Shown here: positions 9,778-19,308 of the stretch, in pieces
Layout: each line of letters opens with the position of its first letter
How positions within the stretch are numbered: position 1 is the first letter of the stretch
Source: Nansenia antarctica
Taxonomy: Eukaryota; Chordata; Actinopteri; Argentiniformes; Microstomatidae
Direction: 5' to 3'
Assembly: GCA_963989245.1 (NCBI GenBank)
Contig: OZ022353.1
Coordinates: forward strand, 25,247,024-25,311,023
DNA: 64,000 nucleotides
Notes under the pieces: model-generated
What the model was told of the DNA's origin: nothing
Seen by the model: the letters and a program-made list of their open reading frames with translations, nothing else
Databases searched by the model: none
Position numbers and translations under genes: made by a program

Positions 9778-11985
9778 TAGCCCAGCTGGTGGGCCTCCGT
9801 AGGGGTTCACCACTCCTGGAGCCGGTGTAGCAGGGGGCCTATATCTTCCTTTTTGTTTCCCCCCTGCGCCCCCCTGGTTCTTCTTCCAGCAGGTACGGGC
9901 TAAGTGTCCATCCTGGCCGCATTGGAAACATGGTCCTAACATCTTCTTCCCGGCTGCGGTCCATCCCTCTTGTGGTGGTCCTTGGCCAGGCTGGTTGTAT
10001 GGCTGGTACGGAACCACTTGCACCCCTGGTGGCCCCTGTGGGTATGGATACCCCCCTTGTGGCCCCTGTGGGTATGACTGGGGAGGGACAGTTTGCAGTT
10101 GCTGTGGCTGAGATGGGACCTGTAGGGCTATGGTCTGCACTCTCTCTCTGGTTTTCTTGCCTTCAGTCAATTGTACTTGAGTTAGTTTTCTGAGTGAGTC
10201 TTCGTCTTGTGCCTTCTGTATCTGAATCTTCTTTCTAAATAATTCTACTTGGTGTGCTACGTTGTCTATATAAACAGCCTTGTTCATGTGTCGTAGCCCC
10301 ACCACTTCTGCTAACTTGTTCTTAACTGGGGTAGGGAGACCTTGTTGAATCTTTTCCCTGATTATGGCTTTTTCTAACGGGTTATCTTCGGCATCCTTCC
10401 CTGTCACACTTCTCCATTGAGAGTGCACACGGGCTACATAACCTCTGGGATTCTCATCTTCTCCCAGTGGCATCACAATGATATTGTCTGGGTGAATGTG
10501 AGTAGGGTATGTCTCTCTGATTGCCTTCCACAGCCTGCCTCTGTTTGCTGCGAAGAGCTCTGGGTCATAAACTGATGTACCGATATATTTATGAAGTCCT
10601 GCCTTCGTCAATATTTCCTGCATGGTGTCCAATCCTGTAATAAAGGCTAAGAGTCTTTTCAGGTCTCCCATCGCGGCCTGCGTCCCTGTCAGTCTCACGT
10701 CCATCTCGTTAGTCCAAGGGTGACCCCCATCTTCTAGGACTGGGAGTTTTTCGATCACTTCAGACAGATCTGTATGACCCCAAGGACGATATTCTATCTT
10801 GTTATCTCGAAACAGCACCGGGAAGATCCCCTGAATTTCCTCTTCCTCCGATGCCTTCCCTCTTGGTCTAAGGCCATAATTGCTTACTAGTGGCTCCGTT
10901 CTTTCGTCCCACCTTGGTGTCGCTGTAGACCTTGGGAGGTTCGGCTGGGATGTATGATGTGATGACACTTGACGATATTCTCTTGAGAGGTTCGGCTGGG
11001 ATGTATGAAATGATGTCACTTGAGCTATCTGTTCTTCCAGTTCCTCTATCTGTCGTATACAACTTTCCTCCTCTCTTAGGCTTCTCTGGAGTTTTCTTGC
11101 CCTCTTTCTTAACTCCTCCTTATCCTTTTTCACCCTTTCTTCCTCCTCTTCCTCCGACATCCTCTTCTTTTGCTTTAAGCTCTCTTTCTTCTTCTCTATC
11201 TTCAGAGACTCCTGCTCATCTTCAGAACCACTTTCTTCTTTTCCCTTTTTATAGCGTCTTGTCCTTCCCTGTTTTTCGGCCCTGGCTATTAGTTTTCTGA
11301 TCTGAGCACTGTAACCTCCCTGTGCATTGCTGTCAGCACCGGAACATTCGCCTTCACCTCCACTGCCATCTTTACTGTCATCTGTCTTGTTCTCTGGTTC
11401 GAAATCCACGGTCACTTTTGCTCTTCCCCTCTCTAGTACATTATCACCCCCATCTTTGATAGTGAAGGCTCCGTTCGTACTTAGGACGGGGACCTGAGGG
11501 TAGATCCGCTGAGAATTGTCCTCCAGTATCTTGGCATAGGGAGGAGGACTGGAGATTGGAGCTGTGTGTGAGAATGGAATGTTCACTTTCTCTTCCATTG
11601 CTTTGGCCAATTCATCTCTTTTTTCTGGATCCATGTGAGCTGTTTTCTCATTCCAAGCTAATGCTACTTTCTGCCCCTCTACCTTGAAGAGGTCTAAAAT
11701 AGCTAACTCTAACCTGCGTTTCTCTGATCTAATCTTTCCTTTTTGATGCGCCTTATGTGCATTGATAAGTATCTCCAATGTTGCAATTAATTGTAAGTCA
11801 AAGGTGCCCTCTTCTGGCCATGGTTGTTCAATGTCTGCCCAACGAATATTCCATTTCGTTGACATTTTGCTAATCTCCTTAACAAGAGGATTCATTTTTT
11901 CCACTATAGCCACAGGGGATGAATTTGCTAATATTCCCTTGTCTGTATTAACAGCCCTCACAATGTTACTGGGTTTGGCTCCCAT
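9775..11985 (-). CDS. gag: Retroviral Gag polyprotein
   Basis: A 736-residue frame starting ATG at 11985 with Gly2, consistent with N-terminal myristoylation. Residues ~225-330 are highly charged (Lys/Glu/Arg) and probably coiled-coil. A Pro/Gln/Gly-rich stretch precedes one CCHC zinc knuckle (C686, C689, H694, C699) typical of a nucleocapsid. The frame ends with TAG at 9777-9775, directly followed in the same frame by pol. The length is large for a gamma-like Gag (often ~500-600) mainly because of the charged insertion. The frame appears intact. Confidence 0.92.
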   Translation of the reverse strand: MGAKPSNIVRAVNTDKGILANSSPVAIVEKMNPLVKEISKMSTKWNIRWADIEQPWPEEGTFDLQLIATLEILINAHKAHQKGKIRSEKRRLELAILDLFKVEGQKVALAWNEKTAHMDPEKRDELAKAMEEKVNIPFSHTAPISSPPPYAKILEDNSQRIYPQVPVLSTNGAFTIKDGGDNVLERGRAKVTVDFEPENKTDDSKDGSGGEGECSGADSNAQGGYSAQIRKLIARAEKQGRTRRYKKGKEESGSEDEQESLKIEKKKESLKQKKRMSEEEEEERVKKDKEELRKRARKLQRSLREEESCIRQIEELEEQIAQVTSFHTSQPNLSREYRQVSSHHTSQPNLPRSTATPRWDERTEPLVSNYGLRPRGKASEEEEIQGIFPVLFRDNKIEYRPWGHTDLSEVIEKLPVLEDGGHPWTNEMDVRLTGTQAAMGDLKRLLAFITGLDTMQEILTKAGLHKYIGTSVYDPELFAANRGRLWKAIRETYPTHIHPDNIIVMPLGEDENPRGYVARVHSQWRSVTGKDAEDNPLEKAIIREKIQQGLPTPVKNKLAEVVGLRHMNKAVYIDNVAHQVELFRKKIQIQKAQDEDSLRKLTQVQLTEGKKTRERVQTIALQVPSQPQQLQTVPPQSYPQGPQGGYPYPQGPPGVQVVPYQPYNQPGQGPPQEGWTAAGKKMLGPCFQCGQDGHLARTCWKKNQGGAGGKQKGRYRPPATPAPGVVNPYGGPPAGL

Positions 11986-13995
11986 GTCTGAAATATTTAT
12001 ACTGTTTAATATGCTGAAAATATGCTATAAGGTGTACTTTTCTTACAACCCACCTTCTGTTGCCGTATCTGCTAGACAGATGCTAGTCCAACTTTTAACT
12101 GCGTCAACTGTCCACACAGAACATTACAATTCAGAACAACGGATTGTTTCAGTGGTATTGTGTATTATTGACTTAAATGTAATCTATGTGTGTGTGTGTT
12201 TTAATTTAAATTTAATTAAAATTTTTAATTCAATTTAATTTAAATTATTTAAATAATTATAACTAATTAATCACTAACAATCAACTATCACTATTAATTA
12301 ATATTAATTAATTATTAATAATCATAACTAAATAATCATTCAATTCAAATTTAAATTCAATTTAATTTCAATTCAATTCAATCCAAATTTAGTTTAGTTT
12401 TAATCTAAATGTTTTTCCCTTATTGTGCATGAATGTGTATCACTTAATTGCTCAATCAATACTAATTATAGTTCAGGTCAACTTTAATTATTAAACTACA
12501 AAGGCTGTTCAACACAATTTATCAAATTACAAAAGCAGGTCACGCTCTAAGTCTTTCTGATCCACAAACCCTTGATTGATCAATCCTCAGATAGAAACTG
12601 TTCTGCTATTCTTTAATCAAAAACTGTGAAAAAGAATTTAACTTGAAATAAAAAGATGTAAAACACGAATAATGACAACAACCTGTAAAGAAATCGATTT
12701 ATCTTGGAAGGAATAAAATGATTAATTATTAATTACAATCTGTAAAGAAATCGACTTGTTATTTGAAAGGAATGCATAATTAATTAGACTTAGTCATTAA
12801 CACTTCATTGATGCAACCCTGTAAAAGAAAACGTTACCATTGGACTATTACAATCTGTCCACTAGATGGCAGCAAGTTCCTTCCCCAGACCTGTCAATGA
12901 AATTTCTCCAAACCACTCTATCCCACTGGTCAATTCACTTTCCTTATCTTTTAGAATACGACACAACCCATGCGAAATGAATCCAATTTTATCTGCAAGA
13001 AATAAGTAATGTAATTCAGGTTCCTTTCTAAAGGAATGCTTATTATTCACCAAATGAACCTCACTCTAATATTTTCTAATGCCTTTTTTCCACAGCCTCT
13101 GTACTTGAACGCCTTGAGCGCTTGCAGGCATAAGGCTCGACGGCACTAAAGTAATTAGCTGACAATGGTCCTCTTGTCTTCTCACATACACGGACTATGC
13201 TCTTTCAAACTAGGACTTCAGATTCCTTTACACTCATAACAATCCTGTTATACCACACACACGATAAAGTATCGTACAATTACAATAACACAATTATCAG
13301 ACTCTCTTCTGATTTATCACAAGATATCAATATTGCCGACCCATTAACAAAACGTCTTCCGTTAATTTCCTGTCGACAAGCCTACACTTTTCATATAGAC
13401 ACTTACTAAAGTTCGTCTTCCTTTAGTACTCTACTGACAGCGCATTCGCAAAACGCGCACTGAAGCAATTCATCCTTTGCTCCACAAACACACACACGAT
13501 ACTTCTACAATATCGTACAATTACACATTTTATGTACAAATACAGATTTCTAAATCCGGCTCTTTAAATTCAATCCAATTGTAATTATCTTATATTTCTA
13601 ACAGATACTCAACACAAATCTAAATTCTTTTGTTTAGCTTAAGATCATTTAATTACATCAAAGCTGGAAGTCTGACAGGGAGAGAGAGGGACAGAGAGAC
13701 AGAGAGTGAGAGAGGAAGGGAACCAATTTGAGAAAGGCAGAGGGAGAGAGAGAGAGAGATAGAGAGAGAGAGAGAAAGGGAACCAATTTGAGAAAGGCAG
13801 AGGGAGAGAGAGAGAGAGACAGAGAGAGAGAGAGAAAGGGAACCAATTTGAGAAAGGCAGAGGGAGAGAGAGAGAGGGAGGGAGACAGAGAGAGAGAGAG
13901 AAAGGGAACCAATTTGAGAAAGGCAGAGGGAGAGAGAGAGAGGGAGGGAGACAGAGAGAGAGAGAGAGAGAATGAGAGAAAGGCAGAGGGAGAGG

Positions 13996-14060
<65 letters not shown>

Positions 14061-14098
14061 GCAGAGGGAGAGGGAGAGACAGAGAAAGAGAGAATGGT
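11986..14098 (-). other. Long retroviral leader / 5' untranslated region
   Basis: About 2.2 kb between the 5' LTR and the gag ATG. The part at 12180-12420 is very AT-rich. 13670-14095 is a GA-rich repeat. The remainder holds no convincing gene. This is longer than a usual gammaretroviral leader and may include packaging signals that cannot be recognised by eye. Confidence 0.6.
13670..14095. repeat. GA-rich minisatellite inside the retroviral leader
   Basis: About five copies of a roughly 60-70 bp unit, each containing AACCAATTTGAGAAAGGCAG followed by (GA)n of varying length, then a purer GA tract. Read in frame it gives an Arg/Glu-rich product, which is a low-complexity artefact rather than a gene. 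Confidence 0.85.
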
Positions 14099-14107
14099 AC
14101 TTACCTC
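14099..14107 (-). promoter_or_regulatory. Candidate major splice donor of the retrovirus
   Basis: The coding strand reads CTGGAG|GTAAGTACC, a near-consensus vertebrate 5' splice site, about 90 bases after the 5' LTR. This is the usual location of the donor used to make spliced env mRNA. The matching acceptor upstream of env was not located. Confidence 0.6.
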
Positions 14108-14174
14108 CAGGCGCTGAATGAAGAGATGTAAAAATTGACGGTCACTATAATTACTTATAAGCTATTAATTAACT

Positions 14175-14192
14175 CGTGGGCTAGTCTCGCCA
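14175..14192 (-). other. Possible primer-binding site
   Basis: Three bases after the 5' LTR the coding strand begins TGGCGAGACTAGCCCACG. A TGG start complements a tRNA CCA end. The rest could not be matched confidently to a specific tRNA, so the call rests on position only. Confidence 0.35.
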
Positions 14193-14195
14193 TTA

Positions 14196-14870
14196 TTTCG
14201 TATATATTTTGGTATCTGTTACTTACTAAAAATGAAGAAGAATTCTTGAGCAAATTTGAGCAAGACTTGTTTATTCAAAAAAAGCAGGTTACACAGCATG
14301 GCCCCTTCAATGGAGCTGATGGTCCGAATCGGTCACAGGATGGATGTGAAAAAATAAAGAGAGCGAGTCCATCTACGTAGCGGACTTTATACCCTGTCAC
14401 TATTATTTCGCTGAGCCAACTAAACAGAGTCCACGTTACTTTAATTTGGTTGAATACAAAGCATACCAGTGAGTAGGTGAGGCCATTCTCCGTCCTGCAA
14501 ATAGGATGTCATTGTCTTATTATAATGCAACTCACCCTATGGTCTAATACAATTCCAATGTAACCTATGTTATGGCCGTCTTGCTGACTCGACCCCAATG
14601 CAATTATCCTCCCATGATGACATTCCATCCTCTGCACATGCATTGTCAAAAGGCCACCGTGTGTCTCTCCCTATCTCTCTTAACAGAAACAACACAAACG
14701 GACGGTTATCTAGTGAATAGGGGAACGAATCAGATAAATGACAAATATGTTTCTGCCCTCAAGCAAGCCCTGGATGAGTAAAGAAGGAGTCAAACAGAGT
14801 CTCCTACTATGTTGCTTTCACTACGTGGCCGTCGGGTTGCCATGGCTACGTCATATGAAAATACACTACA
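14196..14870 (-). repeat. 5' LTR of the retrovirus
   Basis: The partner of 2181-2855, identical as far as could be compared. A TATAAA box lies at 14391-14386 and AATAAA at 14275-14270 on the coding strand. This LTR should drive the genomic transcript leftwards. Its outer edge TGTAGTG abuts the AAGG duplication at 14871-14874. Confidence 0.92.
14386..14391 (-). promoter_or_regulatory. TATA box of the 5' LTR
   Basis: TTTATA on the plus strand gives TATAAA on the coding strand, about 480 bases into the LTR from its U3 edge. It is a plausible core promoter. Confidence 0.6.
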
Positions 14871-15072
14871 AAGGCAAAACAGGGGTAAGTAGGAGGCAGG
14901 TACAGGCAGGGTAGTAAATAGGTAGGGGAGCTGGAAGCGTATCTTTACGGTAAGCTGAAGCTACGATCTGGCAGAGAAGTGAAGGCTGGAACGGGTCTTT
15001 ATGCAGGGCTAACGATGAGGTAATAGTGAACAGCCGGACAAAACACACACCTGAAGCCACTCCTGCCAATTA

Positions 15073-15168
<96 letters not shown>

Positions 15169-15197
15169 CACTGCCCACTACCTAGAGTTAGAGGGCG
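14871..15197. repeat. Right half of the repeat block interrupted by the retrovirus, with (GA)n
   Basis: After the AAGG duplication the GGCAGG-rich composition resumes and ends near GAGGGCGTGACAG. A pure GA microsatellite of about 96 bp occupies 15072-15167. No gene is visible. Confidence 0.6.
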
Positions 15198-15755
15198 TGA
15201 CAGTAAGTGTGTTAAGAGTTCTAATTAGCACCATTGTGAGTTGATATTTCATTATTTATATTGCTCCAATTTGATGTTACTACACATGGCTCCTTTGTTG
15301 ATCAAATACTCGGACGTGTGTGTGACTGTTAATTAATACATTATGACATTTATAATGAATTCCTTTGTTTCAGACTGTTTTTTTTACTTACACACACACG
15401 AGCGCGCGCATATGCGCGAACTTCGTAAAACCGTATTATATTTTAGTGTCAGGGAAATAAATACATTTTAAAATGTCCACATCGTCACCCGCCTAAGACC
15501 CTTACCAGGGGCCTCCATGATGTTGTTTGCTTAGGGCCCCCAAAAGTCTAGGGGCTCCGGGACAAAGGAGTCAGTTTAAACGTGATTCGTCCTACTGTTC
15601 ACCTTATTATTTATGATAATACATTTTATAACATCCAAGTATTGTTCAATAATTACAGAAGCAATGAAATATGATTCCCGATTAAACTGTACAACATATT
15701 TCAAACAGATATCTCCCTTTGTATGTATTATCTTAAATCATGTTTTTTCTTTTAG
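15198..15755. other. No recognisable feature
   Basis: AT-rich sequence with a short CA/CG alternating run at 15391-15418. No ORF, terminal repeat or RNA motif could be supported. Confidence 0.5.
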
Positions 15756-16030
15756 ATTTGATTAGATTCAACCTTATTGTCATTGACAAGTACCAAGACA
15801 AGGAAATGCAGTTAATCATCTAACCAGTTTATTGTTACGTTAGCCTATATTACACTGCACACTTTCAAGAGAATAACATTCTTAGGCTTCGGTTCCTGAC
15901 ATGAAAGCACAAGACATAAGGCAATAGGCATAATACAAGATAAAGGTGACAATATTACAGGTAAGCCAAGATACACTGGTGGTGCAATAATAGATAGTTC
16001 AGTAATAAAGTGGCTGTGCGCTTAAAATAT
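15756..16030 (-). mobile_element. LINE 3' tail (L2-like), 5'-truncated
   Basis: The plus strand reads AACCTTATTGTCATTGACAAGTACC..., the reverse complement of the 3' UTR of teleost L2-like LINEs (coding sense ...CAATGACAATAA...). Only non-coding tail is present. The 5' boundary is approximate. Confidence 0.5.
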
Positions 16031-16245
16031 TCGCAGTCCGTATACATGGGGTGTGCTTGGGGATGATAGTCAATTGTCTACAGTGGGCTTGTTCATGTTC
16101 TTCAATGTATGGACATTGCAATCATTGGACTTATTGGGAACAGTGAATGGGGAACGGCGGTCAACTTGTCCAGCCTCGCAACGTGCAATGAATATGAATA
16201 TAAAAAGTCAATATATTTGCATGAATATCTACCGGTATATGATAC

Positions 16246-16623
16246 TGTAGCGAACGGGAATCTTCTAGTGTAACTCGCCCCATGCGGGAGTCGAACCCCG
16301 ACCTCCCGCATAACTTCGACTCCCGCATGGGGCGAGTTACACTAGAAGATTCCCGTTCGCTACACTGGTGTCAGAAAGTTGGGATGGAAGGAAGGCCATC
16401 GGAGAGCGTGTCCACGTGAGGGACTTGACATAGTGAAGCGTGAGGGCACGCTTTCCCGAACGGTGAGGATAGTGTAACGATCCTGTATGAGGCCCCGTTA
16501 ACAGCTCCTCCAAGGGAGTTAACTCTCTTGGTCTAATGGTTAGCGCGGCCGTCGGTTATGTGGGAGGTCGGGGTTCGACTCCCGCATAGGGCGAGTTACA
16601 CTAGAAGATTCCCGTTCGCTACA
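16246..16623 (+). mobile_element. Small LTR-like element carrying a tRNA-like sequence
   Basis: The outer ends (16246-16314 and 16555-16623) are a 69-bp inverted repeat with two mismatches, flanked by ATAC on both sides (16242-16245, 16624-16627). A third, inner copy of the terminus ends at 16364. One base later comes TGGTGTCAGAAAGTTGGGAT, which looks like a primer-binding site. The block 16473-16623 begins TG and ends CA and could be a ~150-bp LTR. It contains TGGTTAGCGCGG (A-box-like) and GGTTCGACTCC (B-box consensus). No coding capacity. It may be a TRIM-type retrotransposon with a rearranged 5' end, or a MITE with a tRNA-derived terminal repeat. Confidence 0.5.
16516..16590 (+). ncRNA. 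tRNA-like sequence (pseudo-tRNA or SINE-type promoter)
   Basis: An A-box-like TGGTTAGCGCGG and a perfect B-box GGTTCGACTCC lie about 35 bp apart, as in a tRNA gene. The anticodon arm and acceptor stem do not pair convincingly. It is more likely a tRNA-derived pol III promoter within the surrounding mobile element than a functional tRNA. Confidence 0.45.
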
Positions 16624-16627
16624 ATAC

Positions 16628-17436
16628 GAACAAAGATATATGTAGGCTACATTGTGATGCAGGACAAGGGGGAATAAGATATGTGCAGTGTGTACGTATA
16701 TCCTTTGTGTGCACTCACATAGTGAGATAATATTTCGATTTATGTTGTAAGTAATGTATCCATTTCAAAGCGTTTCTCCTTTTTCATCCTTCTGCCAGCG
16801 GAGTCGCAGTTGACATTTCTCGAGTTTCTATGCGTACGCATGGATCACAGTGTGCATAGCCTAGAGGTGCGCAGTTTTTATAAATCCCAAAATTGCTTAC
16901 GCACCTTTTGGGCCGTATGCAAGCTTTATAAATGAGGCCCCAGGACCGCGGCCCACAACTGTTTGCTGACTGGGTGTGAGAGAGAATAAGAGAGGGAGAA
17001 TAAGATCCACATGCATCAGCATTGGCATATTATCAGTGGGACACTGTGTTACACCGCAATCAGTCATGGAGGCTTTGGTGAACATGACTCACCCAAATTT
17101 GCATTAAGTATAAATTAATAATTAACCCTGAAGCAAGTTCAAAGCTTTTGCTCTTAATCTGCCCAAAAGGATAAGGGAGAGAGAGAAGCAGCTCAAGTTA
17201 TTACATTGTACAGTAAAATAAGGGGAGGGGGGTTGTATCAGAAAGTGTAAAAAAATGTGTCCCAGAAATTAAATGTGTCCCTGTCTTCTCTTTTTTTCTT
17301 TCACACTTCTGGTTCCCATCCAGCTGTTTGGTCTGTCTGTTTGGTTGGTGTCCCCTACTATCTCTTCATCCATAACATGATTTATGTTTTATTGTGCTGA
17401 TGCATTGCCCATACAGTATAGTATACTCTAGTCCCA
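16628..17436. other. No recognisable gene
   Basis: Mixed intergenic sequence with short poly-T and GA runs. Nothing with a family signature was recognised. Confidence 0.4.
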
Positions 17437-17823
17437 CTATTCATAGTTTGCAGTCACGTGACTGGCGCAGAGCCCTGGCAGGCAAAACATAGTGGAAACT
17501 CTGTAGAACTGCAGCACTGACCTGTCATTTTCCCACCTGTTTCAAGCAACGATTATTTAGATCACCTCTCAAAAGAAGAAAAACAAAGATATGTGAACAA
17601 ACTACAGATCTTGGACACTTGCGATCCATATACAGCACCCACCGCAATATTTCAATCACAAAAAACAGCTATGTCGCTGCCAGAGCTCCAGTTCGGTGAT
17701 GTTTACATATATCTTGTGGAGAATCCTTCCCCTTACACTGCCGCCAGGATGAAAGCATACAAAAGTACAGACAGTTATCTGTTTTTTCGATCTGGATGGG
17801 TCAATAATGCTAATGTTAGCTAG
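17437..17823 (+). pseudogene. First-exon-like fragment of an unnamed teleost transposon ORF
   Basis: The frame 17593-17823 encodes a peptide containing a SLPELQFGD segment and ending in an FFRSGWV-like motif. This resembles the N-terminal exon of a recurrent fish transposon-associated protein; the exact family is not certain. The upstream sequence (CACTATTCATAG..., CAGTCACGTG) is shared with 60-200 of this window. The rest of the protein is absent, so this is a fragment. Confidence 0.4.
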
Positions 17824-17934
17824 CTAGCTAAAGGACCTACACAACCAACTCCAAGCTGGTAGCGTCCACAAAAACAAACCATGTCAGAACGATTATGCAA
17901 AGACTAAAAATGACTAAAAATAGAATAATTAGTC

Positions 17935-18235
17935 AAAGTCAAAGTCAGCTTTATTGTCAATCCAATATATGTACAGACATACAGAGGGCTGAAATTGTGT
18001 TTCCCTCTCATCCACGGTGCATAGCAAACAAACAAACAAAAAAACAATATGATATGACAAGATTAAAAATAACTATATATACAAAAGATACTAGATAAAA
18101 GATTTGAAATGTGCAGTACAATGTACAGGGGTGGAATACAATATGAACAATGACAATAGTGCAATAGTGGTAATTGGCTCAGTATAATAGAGTTAAGTGG
18201 CTAAGTAAATAATTAAAATAATCAGTGTTTACTTG
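17935..18235 (-). mobile_element. LINE 3' tail (L2-like), 5'-truncated
   Basis: The plus strand AAGTCAGCTTTATTGTCAATCC... is the reverse complement of a LINE 3' UTR ending ...GACAATAAAGCTGAC. Only the non-coding tail remains. Short A-rich and CAAA repeats occur within it. Confidence 0.5.
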
Positions 18236-18457
18236 AGCTTATCTTTGAAATGTTCGCTGCAGAGAGGTGTGTACTTTGATGGTTCTATATCGTGGAGCTC
18301 CGCCCCATAGGGGAGCTCTGCTCCTATTGGTTTACCCCGCTACCTAAAGTAGCAATTGGCTGAATTTTTCGATGTCCGCGCCCGCCCTGGGGTGCTATAA
18401 AAGGGGCGTCCTCCGTTACCTCATTCTCCCAAACATTTCAGCACGGGTTTACATCTG

Positions 18458-18634
18458 ATGACTTCTAGACACGACCTCTGCCACGTCTGCCTCGGCCCCC
18501 AACATGCCGAGGCGGCGTTGGTCGCCTCCCCCAGCTGCCTCCCCTGCTCTCTCCTTTCCGTCACGGCAAGGCAGAAGAGGATGGCCTGGTTTAAGGAGAA
18601 GATTCCCCTGGCGGACGCTATCTCGGGGAGATAG
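18458..18634 (+). pseudogene. DIRS gag N-terminus
   Basis: ATG at 18458 opens 58 codons with a Cys/His-rich start (LCHVCLGPQHAEAAL) characteristic of the first residues of fish DIRS gag, then TAG at 18632. A canonical-looking TATAAAAG lies upstream at about 18397. The remainder of gag resumes after an insertion, beyond 19130. Confidence 0.55.
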
Positions 18635-18639
18635 ATTCG

Positions 18640-19130
18640 GATAGTGATAGGATGTGTTTTTCCATTGTGCTTAGGTAAACTCTAAATACTTTATCATTAG
18701 TGATTATAATCAAGTTGTGACATCTAAACTGTTGAGATTGAGCAAACTCTCTGTCATGCACAAACTGACCATGCTTTTCTCTGTAACTGGACCGGAGCCA
18801 GATTTAGACCACGGCTAGTGGGGCCAGTCAGCTGACTAGAGTCAGGTAACTGTTGCCATAACAACCAACCCGTTATGGTATGTAGGAGAGGGGAACTTGT
18901 ATCTAACTTTAGGGTTAGATACAACAACATGTTTGACAGGAGAATAATGATTTGCAAGGTACAGCTGATTCCTGTGTCAGCAGGAATCTAGATTATAAGG
19001 AGGCACTGTGAATGTCATTCTGTGTGCGTTCTCTGTCTGTGCCTGCGACGGAACACACCCGGCGCCGTGAATAAACTTGTATCTTAATTGTCTACTTTGA
19101 GCAAGCTTTAATTAATTACTCTGGGGAATC
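18640..19130. mobile_element. LTR-like insertion in the DIRS gag
   Basis: AT-balanced sequence unlike the GC-rich gag around it. It ends with GTGAATAAACTTG (AATAAA at 19068-19073) followed by a U5-like tail. It separates the gag start from the rest of gag. A solo LTR is likely, but clear TG/CA ends and a duplication were not established. Confidence 0.4.
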
Positions 19131-19308
19131 AACAAATCTCGGCCTCCGCCCATCACTAAAGAATCACCTATTATCAGATAGCTTATCCGATGATGCGTCT
19201 GGACAGGTCCCAGAGCGGCGTTCTGGGCAGGCACCTCCCCAAGTAGGGACGGGCCCGCCCGCTCAGCCGGCCCTGGCCTCACGCCGCCCTCACCCAGCTG
19301 AGTGGTCG

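Larger units (their letters stand above)
2181..14870 (-). mobile_element. Complete endogenous retrovirus, class I (gamma/epsilon-like)
   Basis: In transcriptional order on the minus strand: 5' LTR (14870-14196), a long leader with a splice donor, gag (11985-9775), pro-pol in the same frame after an amber codon (9774-5254), env overlapping the end of pol (5792-3255), polypurine tract and 3' LTR (2855-2181). The two LTRs look identical by eye and the element is flanked by AAGG. Env carries a CX6CC transmembrane motif and a CXXC motif in the surface subunit, as in gamma-type envelopes. One CCHC knuckle and gag/pol amber arrangement also fit class I. No frameshift or internal stop was noticed apart from the gag terminator, so this is a recent and possibly competent copy. 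Confidence 0.93.

Noticed and set aside
10868..11300. Short frames over the gag charged region
   Set aside because: Shadows of the Lys/Glu-rich gag coding sequence in other frames.
13728..14117. Arg/Glu-rich open frame in the GA repeat
   Set aside because: It is a product of (GA)n in frame and lies in the retroviral leader; no gene features.
16516..16590. Functional tRNA gene
   Set aside because: Promoter boxes are present but acceptor and anticodon stems do not pair convincingly.
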